A stretch of 64,000 nt of DNA, from positions 163,535-227,534 of the forward strand of contig NZ_BMTT01000013.1 of the NCBI RefSeq assembly GCF_014649815.1, read 5' to 3'. Made by a program: the position numbers and the translations under genes. The DNA is from Streptomyces mutabilis. Its GTDB lineage: Bacteria; Actinomycetota; Actinomycetes; Streptomycetales; Streptomycetaceae. Shown piece after piece: positions 8,786 to 17,606 of this stretch. The notes beneath the pieces were generated by a model that ran no database searches, was not told the origin of the DNA, and saw nothing but the letters and a program-made list of their open reading frames with translations. Position 1 is the stretch's first letter; each line of letters opens with the position of its first letter.

Positions 8786-8849
8786 GGTAGTGCTCCCGCA
8801 AGGGTGGTGACAAGCGGGCCTCCCGCCCCGACGGGCGCGTGTGCCGCTC

Positions 8850-8987
8850 TCAGCCGGGCTTGTCCCCCTGGCGCTCCATCCGGGCGTACTCCTCGTCGCT
8901 CGTCTCGCCGCAGCCCAAGCGCGTGCCGTCGTGGAGCAGCACCTCCGGGCTGGCGATGCTGTCGACGGCCTTGCCGTGCGCCTCCAT
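8850..8987 (-). CDS. Small acidic protein of unknown function (45 aa)
   Basis: A 45-residue ORF with an excellent ribosome site (AAGGAG six bases before ATG at 8987); the frame continues further upstream without another good start. It is hydrophilic and acidic, with no signal peptide or membrane segment. A single Cys ('[14 protein letters not shown]') and a '[14 protein letters not shown]' stretch are its only marks. It lies between the cobalt operon and a divergent SepF-like gene. I do not recognise the family. Confidence 0.6.
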   Translation of the reverse strand: MEAHGKAVDSIASPEVLLHDGTRLGCGETSDEEYARMERQGDKPG

Positions 8988-9181
8988 GGGAGACTCCTTC
9001 GGCTGTCGGCGCGGCAACGGCGGCGCGCGTGGTGCGGCCATCGCTGAGTACCCCGGCCCCTGCGGCGGCAACCGCCGGACACGGAGCGTCGCGAACCGTG
9101 TCGGTGTTGGGCCGAACGGGTGACTTGGCGTAAGAATTGGCTGGTGCACGCAATGAAGGCGAGTGGATTTCGGGGGAACCG

Positions 9182-9574
9182 GTGAACAGCCACGACGTCA
9201 CCGATGAACAGTGGGAAGGGCTCGCCCAGGTCGTTCCGTTGCGCGGGCGCGACGCCTGGCCGTCCTCGGTCGGGCACCGGGCGCTGCCGGAGGCGGTGAC
9301 GGAGACCCGCCGCCGGTTCGTCGTGCTTCGGGTCAACGTGTTCGCGGACGCCCGCGAGGTCGCCGAGACACTGATGGCGGGCATTCCGGTCCTTCTGGAC
9401 CTGACCAGCGCGGAGACGGAGGTCGCCAAGCGGGTCCTGGACTTCAGCACCGGCGTCGTCTTCGGCCTGGCCAGCGGGATGCATCGGGTGGACCGCAACG
9501 TCTTCCTGCTCACCCCGGCCGGGACCGAGGTGAACGGGCTGATGGAGGGGGCCGCGGACGTCCCCGGAGTGTGA
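9182..9574 (+). CDS. SepF-like protein
   Basis: 130 residues from GTG 9182 (GGGGGAA site nearby); an in-frame TTG at 9137 would add 15 residues. The core from about residue 45 to 120 matches the SepF/DUF552 fold: '[28 protein letters not shown]' (quoted in part) followed by '[31 protein letters not shown]'. SepF proteins bind membranes and FtsZ and help build the division septum. This one is shorter than canonical SepF and lacks its N-terminal amphipathic helix and acidic linker. It therefore resembles the stand-alone SepF-like proteins of Streptomyces, and it is not in a dcw cluster. Confidence 0.8.
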   Translation: MNSHDVTDEQWEGLAQVVPLRGRDAWPSSVGHRALPEAVTETRRRFVVLRVNVFADAREVAETLMAGIPVLLDLTSAETEVAKRVLDFSTGVVFGLASGMHRVDRNVFLLTPAGTEVNGLMEGAADVPGV

Positions 9575-9669
9575 CGCGCCCGCCCGGTCCTGACGACCGC
9601 GTCCCCCGATCGTAGGAACGCCTTCCGGGCAAAACGGTTCGGCGTACGGCGCGGTCATACGGTCCGACC

Positions 9670-10824
9670 ATGGCAGCGCCACCTGCGTCGACGGCCTCCG
9701 TCACCCCGCTCCCGAACCGGCCCCGCGTCACCGAACTGCGGCTGTCCGCCTTCGCCGGGCACCGGCGCGCCGTGCTGCCGTTCGGGCCGCTCACCGTGCT
9801 CGCCGGCCCCAGCGGCTGCGGCAAGACCACCGCCCTCAGGGCGTACGACGCGCTGGCCCGGCTCGGTGGCGGCGCCGAGCTCGCGGTGGCGTTCCCCGAG
9901 CCGGTGGCCTGCGTGCCCGAGCGGGCCCGGCCCGACGCCCAGCGCCGCCGCGGCTTCCGCATCGGCTGCACGGCCGACGGAGCGGCGGGCCCGGTCCACC
10001 TGGACGTCGCCGTGCAGGCGGAGCCCGAGCTGCGCATCGTGGGGGAACGGCTGACGGCCGACGGGGTCGTCCTGCTGGAGACGGCCCTGCGTGACCCCGG
10101 TCGCCGCGCCGTGCAGGCGGCCTGGCACACGGCCGGGCCGTCGCCCGTGACCCGGGCCCCGCTGCCGGACGACCGGCTCGGCACCCCGCTGCTGCCGCTC
10201 AGGGTGGCGGGAAAGACGGACGGGCAGCGCAAAGTGCTGGCCGCGGCGGAGCAGATGGTGGTCGCCCTGCGGTCCGTCTTCGCCTGCGATCCGCGACCCG
10301 GCCGGATGCGGAAACCCGTGCCCACCGGCTCCGGGCGACTGCTCAGCGGCTGCGACAACCTCGCCGACGTGCTGTGGCGCACCCGCACCGAGTGCGGACG
10401 GCGGCACGCGCAGTTCGTCGCCGCGGTACGCGACGGCTGTGCGGGGCCCGTCGCGGACGTCCTGGCCGAGCCGTCCGTCGGCGGCGTCGTCCGCGCCCTG
10501 CTGGACCGGGGCGACGGAACCCGCACCGGACTGGCCCGGCTCGGCTACGGCGAGCTGCGCTACCTCGCCCTCGCGCTGGTCCTGTTCACCGGGCCCGGGG
10601 TGCTGGAGGTCGACCCGGCCGGCGAGGTGCCCGCCGCGCTCCAGACGCTCACCGTCCTCGCCGACGGCTTCGACCGCGGCATGGACGTGCGGCAGCGGGC
10701 GGAACTGCTGCGGCTCGCCGCCCGGATGTGCGACCGCGGGCACATCCGCCTCGTCGCGGCCGTCGCCGACGCCTCGTGGGCGGCCGGGGCGGACGGCGTC
10801 ACGGTGGTACACCTGGAGCCGTGA
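9670..10824 (+). CDS. AAA/ABC-type ATPase
   Basis: 384 residues. Walker A 'GPSGCGKTT' lies at residues 46-54 after a RecF-like strand ('VTELRLSAFAGHRRAVLPFG'). An ABC-like signature 'GYGELRYLALALVLF' and a degenerate Walker B ('GVLEVDPAGEVP') lie near 300-325. This is the layout of the AAA_21/OLD-like ATPases, with no visible nuclease domain. The family includes defence and repair ATPases, but this gene has no recognisable partner except the overlapping MazG-like gene downstream (GTGA overlap). The role is unknown. Confidence 0.75.
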   Translation: MAAPPASTASVTPLPNRPRVTELRLSAFAGHRRAVLPFGPLTVLAGPSGCGKTTALRAYDALARLGGGAELAVAFPEPVACVPERARPDAQRRRGFRIGCTADGAAGPVHLDVAVQAEPELRIVGERLTADGVVLLETALRDPGRRAVQAAWHTAGPSPVTRAPLPDDRLGTPLLPLRVAGKTDGQRKVLAAAEQMVVALRSVFACDPRPGRMRKPVPTGSGRLLSGCDNLADVLWRTRTECGRRHAQFVAAVRDGCAGPVADVLAEPSVGGVVRALLDRGDGTRTGLARLGYGELRYLALALVLFTGPGVLEVDPAGEVPAALQTLTVLADGFDRGMDVRQRAELLRLAARMCDRGHIRLVAAVADASWAAGADGVTVVHLEP

Positions 10825-11165
10825 CCGAGCAACCCCTGGACCTCGCGGTACTGCAGCGCAGGCTGGCCGAGTTCGCGGCCGCGCGGCAGTGGCAGCCGTA
10901 CCACACCCCGAAGAACCTGGTCGCCGCGCTCAGCGTGGAGGCCTCCGAACTCGTCGAGATCTTCCAATGGCTGACGCCGGAGGAGTCGGCCCGCGTCATG
11001 ACCGACCCGGACACCGCGCACCGGGTCCGGGACGAGGTCGCCGACGTGCTGGCGTACCTGCTCCAGTTCTGCGAGGTGCTGGGCGTCGACCCGCTGGCCG
11101 CTCTGGAGGCCAAGATCGAGCGGAACGAGCTCAGGTTTCCGGTGCGTGGGGAACCGGAAGGCTGA
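10821..11165 (+). CDS. MazG-like nucleotide pyrophosphohydrolase
   Basis: 114 residues with the all-alpha NTP pyrophosphohydrolase motif: 'VEASELVEIFQW' (residues 40-51) supplies the EExxE-type metal site and 'RDEVADVLAYLLQFCEVLGV' (about 71-90) the ExxD part. Enzymes of this group hydrolyse (d)NTPs to NMP and pyrophosphate and clean nucleotide pools. The start GTG overlaps the stop of the upstream ATPase, so the two are translationally coupled. Length and motif spacing are typical of the stand-alone RS21-C6/MazG-like clade. Confidence 0.85.
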   Translation: MTEQPLDLAVLQRRLAEFAAARQWQPYHTPKNLVAALSVEASELVEIFQWLTPEESARVMTDPDTAHRVRDEVADVLAYLLQFCEVLGVDPLAALEAKIERNELRFPVRGEPEG

Positions 11166-11350
11166 GCGAGGAGGAGGGGCCACCTCCGTTATCACTCTAC
11201 GCAGTCGTTAACGGGCTGGAAATCAATTTGTTGTCCGAAGATTTCCGCCTTCCTCTGGCTTTTCGTCCCACACGCCTTCACTCTGGGTAGTGAACAACGG
11301 AGTTCGGGCGGACGCGCCGTGTGCGCGTCGGACACAGACGGGGGCAGCGC

Positions 11351-11821
11351 ATGGACGCTGTGCGGCTCATCGTGACGAGTGGGCGTGCCCTGGCAGCCGG
11401 CGGCGAGGTGCCGGACATCCTGACGGAGGTATGGCAGGTGCAGGCCCTGGCGCAGGCGATCGGCAGTCGGCTGGCGGTCTACGGACCACCCGAACTGCGC
11501 GGCGAGGCGATCGGATTGACGGAGCTGGCGGGCCGCGGCTGCGGAGTGCTGCGCACCCCCGAGCTGGCGCCGGACGAGTTGCGCGCCGCCCAGCTGACCG
11601 AACTGGGCGACGCCCGCCAGGCGCTGATGCGGCTCGGCACCCTGCTCGGCGAGACCGGCATCGCCCTGGTCGGTGCGGCCTGCGCGGCGGACGACGAGGC
11701 CACGTACTGGCAGTGCATGGAGGCCATCGACGCGGCGGACGAGTCCCGGGACCGGGTCCTGGAGATGCTGCGCAAACTGGCCGACCGGGACGCGGACTTA
11801 CCGGAGCGGGAGGCGGGCTAG
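11351..11821 (+). CDS. DUF6099-type hypothetical protein, TTA codon near its end
   Basis: 156 residues from ATG 11351 (starting 'MDAVRLIVTSGRALAAGGEV'), predicted soluble and all-helical, with no catalytic motif that I know. It resembles the Streptomyces-restricted DUF6099 family. Codon 150 is TTA (11798-11800), so full translation would depend on the bldA leucyl-tRNA that appears late in development. The preceding 180 bases are relatively AT-rich and probably hold its promoter. The stop codon overlaps that of the convergent small gene in a CTAG tetramer. Confidence 0.7.
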   Translation: MDAVRLIVTSGRALAAGGEVPDILTEVWQVQALAQAIGSRLAVYGPPELRGEAIGLTELAGRGCGVLRTPELAPDELRAAQLTELGDARQALMRLGTLLGETGIALVGAACAADDEATYWQCMEAIDAADESRDRVLEMLRKLADRDADLPEREAG

Positions 11822-12030
11822 ACACGACACCCGCCACTCGCACCCGCGTACAGCCCCAGTCGTCGCGCCGCTCCTCGTCGGCCGGCCCCTCCGGGCCCCG
11901 CCGACTGGAGGCCGGCGTCCAGGGCCGACAGGTCCGCGTTCAGCGCCGCCATCAGCTCCTGCATCTGCCGGAGCAGCCCGTGCGGCCGGGTATCCGCCCC
12001 GTCCTGCCGGGGCACGCTCTCTTCGGACAT
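11818..12030 (-). CDS. Small hypothetical protein (70 aa)
   Basis: I start it at ATG 12030, which has a GAGGAGG site; the longer frame to 12141 lacks one. The first 20 residues are polar, residues 18-42 form a likely helix ('GLLRQMQELMAALNADLSAL'), and the end is Gly/Ala/Arg-rich. No family is recognised. It ends tail-to-tail with the DUF6099 gene, the two stops sharing CTA(G). Confidence 0.55.
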   Translation of the reverse strand: MSEESVPRQDGADTRPHGLLRQMQELMAALNADLSALDAGLQSAGPGGAGRRGAARRLGLYAGASGGCRV

Positions 12031-12274
12031 GGCGGCCTCCTCGGCCCCGGCCCCCACGGGGAGGCCGACACGGTTGACGCACCGGCGCACACGCCCGGCG
12101 CGGATGCCGGACGATCCGGCTCCGCCCCGGCAAACGATCACCGTCCGGCCCGGTCACTGGCCCGGCCGCGCACCGGCCCGCGGTTGACGCGAATTCACCC
12201 TAGGAGGTCCGAGAACACCCCGGGGCGGCCGGAGCCGGTGCGGCGGACCCGCACCGAGCAGGCAGGATGGAGAC

Positions 12275-13198
12275 ATGGATCTCCGCATCTTCACCGAGCC
12301 CCAGCAGGGGGCCACCTACGACACCTTGCTCACCGTCGCCAAGGCCACCGAGGACCTCGGATTCGACGCCTTCTTCCGCAGCGACCACTACCTCCGCATG
12401 GGCTCCGTCGACGGCCTCCCCGGCCCCACCGACGCCTGGATCACCCTGGCCGGCCTCGCCCGCGAGACCGAGCGCATCCGGCTCGGCACCCTCATGACCG
12501 CCGGCACCTTCCGGCTGCCCGGCGTCCTCGCCATCCAGGTCGCCCAGGTCGACCAGATGTCCGGCGGCCGCGTCGAACTCGGCCTCGGCGCCGGCTGGTT
12601 CGAGGAGGAGCACAAGGCGTACGGCATCCCCTTCCCGAGGGAGAAGTTCGCCCGCCTGGAAGAGCAGCTCGAGATCGTCACCGGCCTGTGGGCCACCGAG
12701 ATCGGCAAGACCTTCGACTTCCACGGCAGGTTCTACGACCTCACCGAGTCGCCTGCGCTGCCCAAGCCCGCGCAGGCGAAGGTCCCGGTGCTCATCGGCG
12801 GCCACGGCGCCACCCGCACCCCGCGCCTCGCCGCACGGTACGCCGACGAGTTCAACATCCCCTTCGCCTCCATCGAGGACACCGAGCGCCAGTTCGGCCG
12901 GGTGCGGGCCGCCGCCGAAGAGGCCGGCCGCCCGGCGGACGCCCTCACCTACTCCAACGCCCTCGTCGCCTGCGTCGGCAAGGACGACGCCGAGGTCGCC
13001 CGCCGCGCCGCCGTCATCGGCCGCGAGGTCGACGAGCTCAAGGCCAACGGCCTGGCGGGCTCCCCGGCCGAGGTCGTCGACAAGATCGGCCGGTACGCCG
13101 CGGTCGGCGCCCAGCGGATCTACCTGCAGATCCTGGACCTCGACGACCTGGACCACCTTGAGCTGATCTCCTCCCAGGTCCAGTCCCAACTGGTCTGA
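12275..13198 (+). CDS. LLM-class (luciferase-like) F420-dependent oxidoreductase
   Basis: 307 residues with the TIM-barrel layout of the bacterial luciferase family in its F420-dependent branch. Landmarks are the N-terminal strand 'MDLRIFTEPQQG', 'AFFRSDHYLRMG' (cofactor region near 35-45), 'RIRLGTLMTAGTFRLPG' near 70, 'SGGRVELGLGAGWFEEEH' near 100 and 'VPVLIGGHG' near 175. Such enzymes use reduced F420 or FMN for hydride transfer; the substrate is unknown. The gene is monocistronic and followed by a strong hairpin terminator at 13264-13296. Confidence 0.88.
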   Translation: MDLRIFTEPQQGATYDTLLTVAKATEDLGFDAFFRSDHYLRMGSVDGLPGPTDAWITLAGLARETERIRLGTLMTAGTFRLPGVLAIQVAQVDQMSGGRVELGLGAGWFEEEHKAYGIPFPREKFARLEEQLEIVTGLWATEIGKTFDFHGRFYDLTESPALPKPAQAKVPVLIGGHGATRTPRLAARYADEFNIPFASIEDTERQFGRVRAAAEEAGRPADALTYSNALVACVGKDDAEVARRAAVIGREVDELKANGLAGSPAEVVDKIGRYAAVGAQRIYLQILDLDDLDHLELISSQVQSQLV

Positions 13199-13263
13199 GA
13201 CCGCCGCGCGGATAACCGAAGGCGCCGGTCACCCGCCCTGTGCGATGGTGTGACCGTCCTGCC

Positions 13264-13296
13264 GGAGCCCCCGGGGAACACCGACCCGGGGGCTCC
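13264..13296. terminator. Rho-independent-type hairpin
   Basis: A perfect 12-bp stem (GGAGCCCCCGGG / CCCGGGGGCTCC) with a 9-base loop lies 65 bases after the luciferase-like gene and before hen1. It lacks a T-tract, as is usual for Streptomyces terminators. Confidence 0.7.
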
Positions 13297-13344
13297 CGCG
13301 CGTACGGCACCCGTCACATCCACCCGGCCGGAGAGGCCCTCCCC

Positions 13345-14847
13345 ATGTTCCTGACCCTCACCACCACCGGTACCCCCGACCGCCCAGCGACCGACCTCGG
13401 TGTCCTGCTGCACAAGCATCCCGACAAGGCGCAGGCGTTCACCACCTCCTTCGGCACGGCCCACGTGCTCTACCCGGAGGCGGAGGAGCAGCGCTGCACG
13501 GCGGCGCTGCTGCTGGAGGTCGACGCGGTGGCCCTGGTCAGGCGCGGCAAGGGCAAGGGCCGCGGCGGCGCCCCCGACGCGGCACTCGCGCAGTACGTCA
13601 ACGACCGCCCCTACGCGGCCTCCTCACTCCTCGCAGTGGCGCTGAGCAACGTCTTCTCCAGCGCCATGCGCGGCGTCTGCAAGGCCCGCCCCGAGCGCGC
13701 CGCCGAGCCGCTGCCGCTGCGCGTCCGGATTCCGGCGCTGCCCGCTCGCGGCGGCCCCGACCTCGTACGGCGCCTGTTCGAACCGCTCGGCTGGGCGGTC
13801 ACCGCGGAGACCGTCCCGCTCGACACCCAGTTCCCCGAGTGGGGCGACTCCCGCTACGTCCGCCTCGAACTGGAGTCCGCGAGCCGCACCCTCGCCGAGG
13901 CCCTGCGTCACCTGTACGTCCTGCTCCCGGTGCTCGACGACGCCAAGCACTACTGGGTCGCCCCGGACGAGGTCGACAAGCTGCTGCGGGCCGGCGAGGG
14001 CTGGCTGCCCGGCCACCCGGAGCAGAGGCTGATCACGAGCCGCTATCTGTCCCGCCGCTGGTCCCTGACCCGTGAGGCGATGGAACGGCTGGAGTTGATC
14101 CGGCTCGCCGAGACCGACGACAGCGACGTCGAGGAGATCGACAACGCCGTCGAGGCGGAGGCCGAGCAGGAGGAGAAGCCGACCCCGCTCGCCGTACTGC
14201 GCCGCGAGGCCATCCTCACCGCGCTCCGCGACGGCGCCGCCGCCCGTGTCCTCGACCTCGGCTGCGGCGAGGGCCACCTGGTGCGCGAACTGCTCAAGGA
14301 GCCGCGGTTCACCGAAATAGTCGGCGTGGACGTCTCCGTGCGCGCCCTCACCATCGCGTCCCGGCGTCTCGGCCTGGACCGCATGGGCGAGCGGCAGGCA
14401 GCGCGCGTCAACCTCTTCCAGGGCTCGCTCGCCTACACCGACAAGCGCCTGGGGGGCTACGACGCCGCCGTGCTCAGCGAAGTGATCGAACACCTCGACC
14501 TGCCGAGGCTGCCCGCCCTGGAGTACTCCGTGTTCGGTTCGGCCCGCCCCCGCACCGTCGTCGTCACCACACCGAACGTCGAGTACAACGTGCGCTGGGA
14601 CACCCTGCCGGCCGGCCACGTCCGCCACCGCGACCACCGCTTCGAGTGGACCCGCGAGGAGTTCCGCACCTGGGCCGACGCGGTCGCCGAACGCCACCGG
14701 TACACCGTCGAGTTCCGCCCCGTCGGCCCCGACGACCCCGAGGTGGGCCCGCCCACCCAGATGGCCGTGTTCACCCTGACCACGCCCACCACCTCGACCC
14801 CGACCCCGACCGCGTCCACGGCCGAGAAGGAGGCGAAGGCCGCATGA
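13345..14847 (+). CDS. hen1: Hen1: 3'-terminal RNA ribose 2'-O-methyltransferase
   Basis: 500 residues from ATG 13345. The N-terminal 240 residues are the bacterial Hen1 N-domain ('MFLTLTTTGTPDRPATDLGV', 'HVLYPEAEEQRCTAALLLEV'), which activates the Pnkp ligase. An acidic linker near 265-280 leads to the methyltransferase domain. There 'VLDLGCGEGHL' (about 302-312) binds S-adenosylmethionine and 'SEVIEHLD' (about 377-384) supplies part of the Mn2+ site. The enzyme methylates the 2'-OH of a cleaved RNA 3' end so that the repaired junction resists recutting by ribotoxins. Its stop overlaps the pnkp start (ATGA), and together they form the Pnkp/Hen1 RNA-repair heterotetramer. Confidence 0.95.
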   Translation: MFLTLTTTGTPDRPATDLGVLLHKHPDKAQAFTTSFGTAHVLYPEAEEQRCTAALLLEVDAVALVRRGKGKGRGGAPDAALAQYVNDRPYAASSLLAVALSNVFSSAMRGVCKARPERAAEPLPLRVRIPALPARGGPDLVRRLFEPLGWAVTAETVPLDTQFPEWGDSRYVRLELESASRTLAEALRHLYVLLPVLDDAKHYWVAPDEVDKLLRAGEGWLPGHPEQRLITSRYLSRRWSLTREAMERLELIRLAETDDSDVEEIDNAVEAEAEQEEKPTPLAVLRREAILTALRDGAAARVLDLGCGEGHLVRELLKEPRFTEIVGVDVSVRALTIASRRLGLDRMGERQAARVNLFQGSLAYTDKRLGGYDAAVLSEVIEHLDLPRLPALEYSVFGSARPRTVVVTTPNVEYNVRWDTLPAGHVRHRDHRFEWTREEFRTWADAVAERHRYTVEFRPVGPDDPEVGPPTQMAVFTLTTPTTSTPTPTASTAEKEAKAA

Positions 14848-17438
14848 CCACCACCGACACCACCGGCACCACCGCGCGGGGCCGCGCCCTGCCGGTCACC
14901 GACCTCTCCCTCGTCGTGCTGATCGGTGCTTCCGGCTCCGGCAAGTCCACTTTCGCCCGGCGCCACTTCAAGCGCACCGAAGTCATCTCCTCCGACTTCT
15001 GCCGGGGCCTGGTGGCCGACGACGAGAACGACCAGAACGCCAGCCGGGACGCCTTCGACGTCCTGCACTACATCGCCGGCAAGCGCCTCGCCGCCGGCCG
15101 CCGCACCGTCGTCGACGCGACCAACGTGCAGCAGGAGGCCCGCCGTCAGCTGATCGACCTGGCCAGGAAGCACGACGTGCTGCCCATCGCCGTCGTCCTC
15201 GACGTCCCCGAGCAGGTGTGCGCCGAGCGCAACGCCGCCCGCACCGACCGCGCCGACATGCCCCGCCGGGTCATCCAGCGGCACACCCGCGAACTGCGGC
15301 GCTCACTGCGCCACCTGGAACGCGAGGGCTTCCGCAAGGTGCACGTGCTGCGCGGGGTGGCCGAGGTCGAGCACGCCACCGTCGTCACCGAGAAGCGCTT
15401 CAACGACCTCACCCACCTCACCGGCCCCTTCGACATCATCGGCGACATACACGGCTGCGCCTCCGAGCTGGAGACCCTGCTCGGCAGGCTCGGCTACGCG
15501 GACGGCGTCCACCCCGACGGCCGCACCGCCGTCTTCGTCGGCGACCTGGTCGACCGCGGCCCGGACAGCCCCGGCGTCCTGCGCCGCGTGATGTCCATGG
15601 TGAAGTCGGGCAACGCCCTGTGCGTCCCCGGCAACCACGAGAACAAGTACGGGCGCCACCTCAAGGGCCGCAAGGTCCAGCGCACCCACGGACTCGCCGA
15701 GACGATCGAGCAGATGGACGGCGAGAGCGAGGAGTTCCGCGCCGAGGTGCGGGAGTTCATCGACGGCCTGGTCAGCCACTACGTCCTCGACGGGGGCAAG
15801 CTGGTGGTCTGCCACGCGGGCCTGCCCGAGAAGTACCACGGCCGCACCTCCGGCCGGGTCCGCTCCCACGCCCTGTACGGCGACACCACCGGCGAGACCG
15901 ACGAGTTCGGACTGCCGGTGCGCTACCCGTGGGCCGAGGACTACCGGGGTCGCGCGGCCGTCGTCTACGGCCACACCCCGGTCCCCGAGGCCACCTGGCT
16001 CAACAACACCATCTGCCTGGACACCGGCGCCGTCTTCGGCGGCAAGCTCACCGCGCTGCGCTGGCCGGAGCGCGAACTGGTCGACGTAGCGGCCGAGCGG
16101 GTCTGGTACGAGCCGGCCAAGCCACTGCGCACCGAGGCGCCCGGCGGGCACGACGGCCGACCGCTCGACCTGGCCGACGTGCACGGCCGCCGAGTGGTCG
16201 AGACCCGGCACGCCGGCCGGATCACCGTGCGCGAGGAGAACGGGGCGGCGGCCCTCGAGGTCATGAGCCGCTTCGCGACCGACCCCCGGCTGCTGCCGTA
16301 CCTCCCGCCGACCATGGCACCGACCGCCACCTCGGGGGTCGACGGCTACCTGGAGCACCCGAAGGAGGCGTTCGCGCAGTACGCGGCGGACGGGGTGGCG
16401 CGGGTCGTGTGCGAGGAGAAGCACATGGGCTCGCGGGCCGTGGCCCTGGTGTGCCGCGACGCGGAGACGGCGCGTACCCGCTTCGGCGTCGGGGGCGCCT
16501 CCCGCTCGAGCGCAGCCGGGAGTGGGGGAGGCCCGACCGGTTCCCTCTACACCCGCACCGGCCGCCCCTTCATCGACGACGCGTCCGTCACCGAAGCGAT
16601 CCTCGACCGTCTGCGCACCGCCGTCGGCGAGGCCGGCCTGTGGGACGAACTGGCCACCGACTGGCTGCTGCTGGACACCGAGCTGATGCCCTGGTCCCTG
16701 AAGGCCTCCGGGCTGCTCCGCTCCCAGTACGCCGCCGTGGGCGCGGCCTCCGGCGCGGTGTTCCCGGACGCGCTGGCCGCACTGGAGGGCGCCGCCGCGC
16801 GCGGCGTCGAGGTCGCCGACCTCCTCGTCCGCCAGCGTGCCCGCTCCGCCGACGCCGCCGCGTTCACCGACGCGTACCGGCGCTACTGCTGGCCCACCGA
16901 CGGCCTGGACGGTGTCCACATGGCGCCGTTCCAGATACTCGCCGTCCAGGGCCGCAGTCTGGCCGCCCTGCCGCACGACGAGCAGCTCGCCCTCATCGAC
17001 CGGCTCGTCGAGCACGACGGCAGCGGCCTGCTGCGGACCACCCGGCGGCTGTACGTCGACACCGGCGACCCCGAGTCGGTTTCGGCGGGCGTCGACTGGT
17101 GGCTGGAGATGACCGGCCGCGGCGGCGAGGGCATGGTCGTCAAGCCGGTCGGCGCGCTGGTGCGCGACGCCGAGGGCCGCCTGGTGCAGCCGGGCATCAA
17201 GTGCCGGGGCCGGGAGTACCTGCGGATCATCTACGGCCCGGAGTACACGCGCCCCGACAACCTCGCCCGGCTGCGGCAGCGGTCCCTGGGGCACAAGCGC
17301 TCCCTCGCCCTCCGCGAGTACGCACTGGGCCTGGAGGCCCTGGACCGCCTCGCGGGCGGCGAGCCCCTGTGGCGGGTGCACGAGGCGGTCTTCGGCGTCC
17401 TGGCTCTGGAGTCGGAGCCGGTGGACCCGCGACTGTGA
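14844..17438 (+). CDS. pnkp: Pnkp: polynucleotide kinase-phosphatase-ligase
   Basis: 864 residues with three catalytic modules in the usual order. The 5' kinase has P-loop 'GASGSGKS' at 28-35. The metallophosphatase has 'GDIHG' at 200-204, 'GDLVDRG' at 233-239 and 'GNHE' at 263-266. The adenylyltransferase has the nucleotidyl lysine in 'EEKHMGSRA' (Lys526). It heals RNA ends cut by ribotoxins (5'-OH, 2',3'-cyclic phosphate) and, with Hen1 bound, seals them. Residues 550-562, just after the nucleotidyl motif, are encoded by a palindromic dispersed repeat (16491-16530) inserted in frame, an oddity discussed in the findings. A strong terminator follows at 17443. Confidence 0.95.
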   Translation: MTTTDTTGTTARGRALPVTDLSLVVLIGASGSGKSTFARRHFKRTEVISSDFCRGLVADDENDQNASRDAFDVLHYIAGKRLAAGRRTVVDATNVQQEARRQLIDLARKHDVLPIAVVLDVPEQVCAERNAARTDRADMPRRVIQRHTRELRRSLRHLEREGFRKVHVLRGVAEVEHATVVTEKRFNDLTHLTGPFDIIGDIHGCASELETLLGRLGYADGVHPDGRTAVFVGDLVDRGPDSPGVLRRVMSMVKSGNALCVPGNHENKYGRHLKGRKVQRTHGLAETIEQMDGESEEFRAEVREFIDGLVSHYVLDGGKLVVCHAGLPEKYHGRTSGRVRSHALYGDTTGETDEFGLPVRYPWAEDYRGRAAVVYGHTPVPEATWLNNTICLDTGAVFGGKLTALRWPERELVDVAAERVWYEPAKPLRTEAPGGHDGRPLDLADVHGRRVVETRHAGRITVREENGAAALEVMSRFATDPRLLPYLPPTMAPTATSGVDGYLEHPKEAFAQYAADGVARVVCEEKHMGSRAVALVCRDAETARTRFGVGGASRSSAAGSGGGPTGSLYTRTGRPFIDDASVTEAILDRLRTAVGEAGLWDELATDWLLLDTELMPWSLKASGLLRSQYAAVGAASGAVFPDALAALEGAAARGVEVADLLVRQRARSADAAAFTDAYRRYCWPTDGLDGVHMAPFQILAVQGRSLAALPHDEQLALIDRLVEHDGSGLLRTTRRLYVDTGDPESVSAGVDWWLEMTGRGGEGMVVKPVGALVRDAEGRLVQPGIKCRGREYLRIIYGPEYTRPDNLARLRQRSLGHKRSLALREYALGLEALDRLAGGEPLWRVHEAVFGVLALESEPVDPRL
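16491..16530. repeat. Dispersed palindromic (REP-like) repeat inside pnkp
   Basis: A 40-base element running from 'GGGGGCGCCTCCCGCTCGAG' to 'AGTGGGGGAG'. Its ends pair (CTCCC.../...GGGAG) around a CTCGAG centre. From general knowledge, very similar short hairpins are scattered between genes in many Streptomyces genomes. Here it is translated as a Gly/Ser/Ala-rich insert in the ligase domain. Recognised by eye; the copy number in this genome is unknown. Confidence 0.75.
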
Positions 17439-17442
17439 ACCC

Positions 17443-17479
17443 GGGGGTCCGGCGGATGGCGGAGCCCCGCCGGACCCCC
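17443..17479. terminator. Hairpin terminator after pnkp
   Basis: A 13-bp perfect stem (GGGGGTCCGGCGG / CCGCCGGACCCCC) with an 11-base loop begins four bases after the pnkp stop codon. It should end the hen1-pnkp transcript. Confidence 0.8.
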
Positions 17480-17606
17480 ACCCGCCCGGAACCGATCCAC
17501 CCGCGGCCGGGCGCTCGACGCCCGGGTCGGCCCGGCGGGAGGCCGGGAGCACACGGGTCTGCGCGAGCAAGGGGTGAACAGGCGCCCGAATGGTCAGGAT
17601 GGAGTC

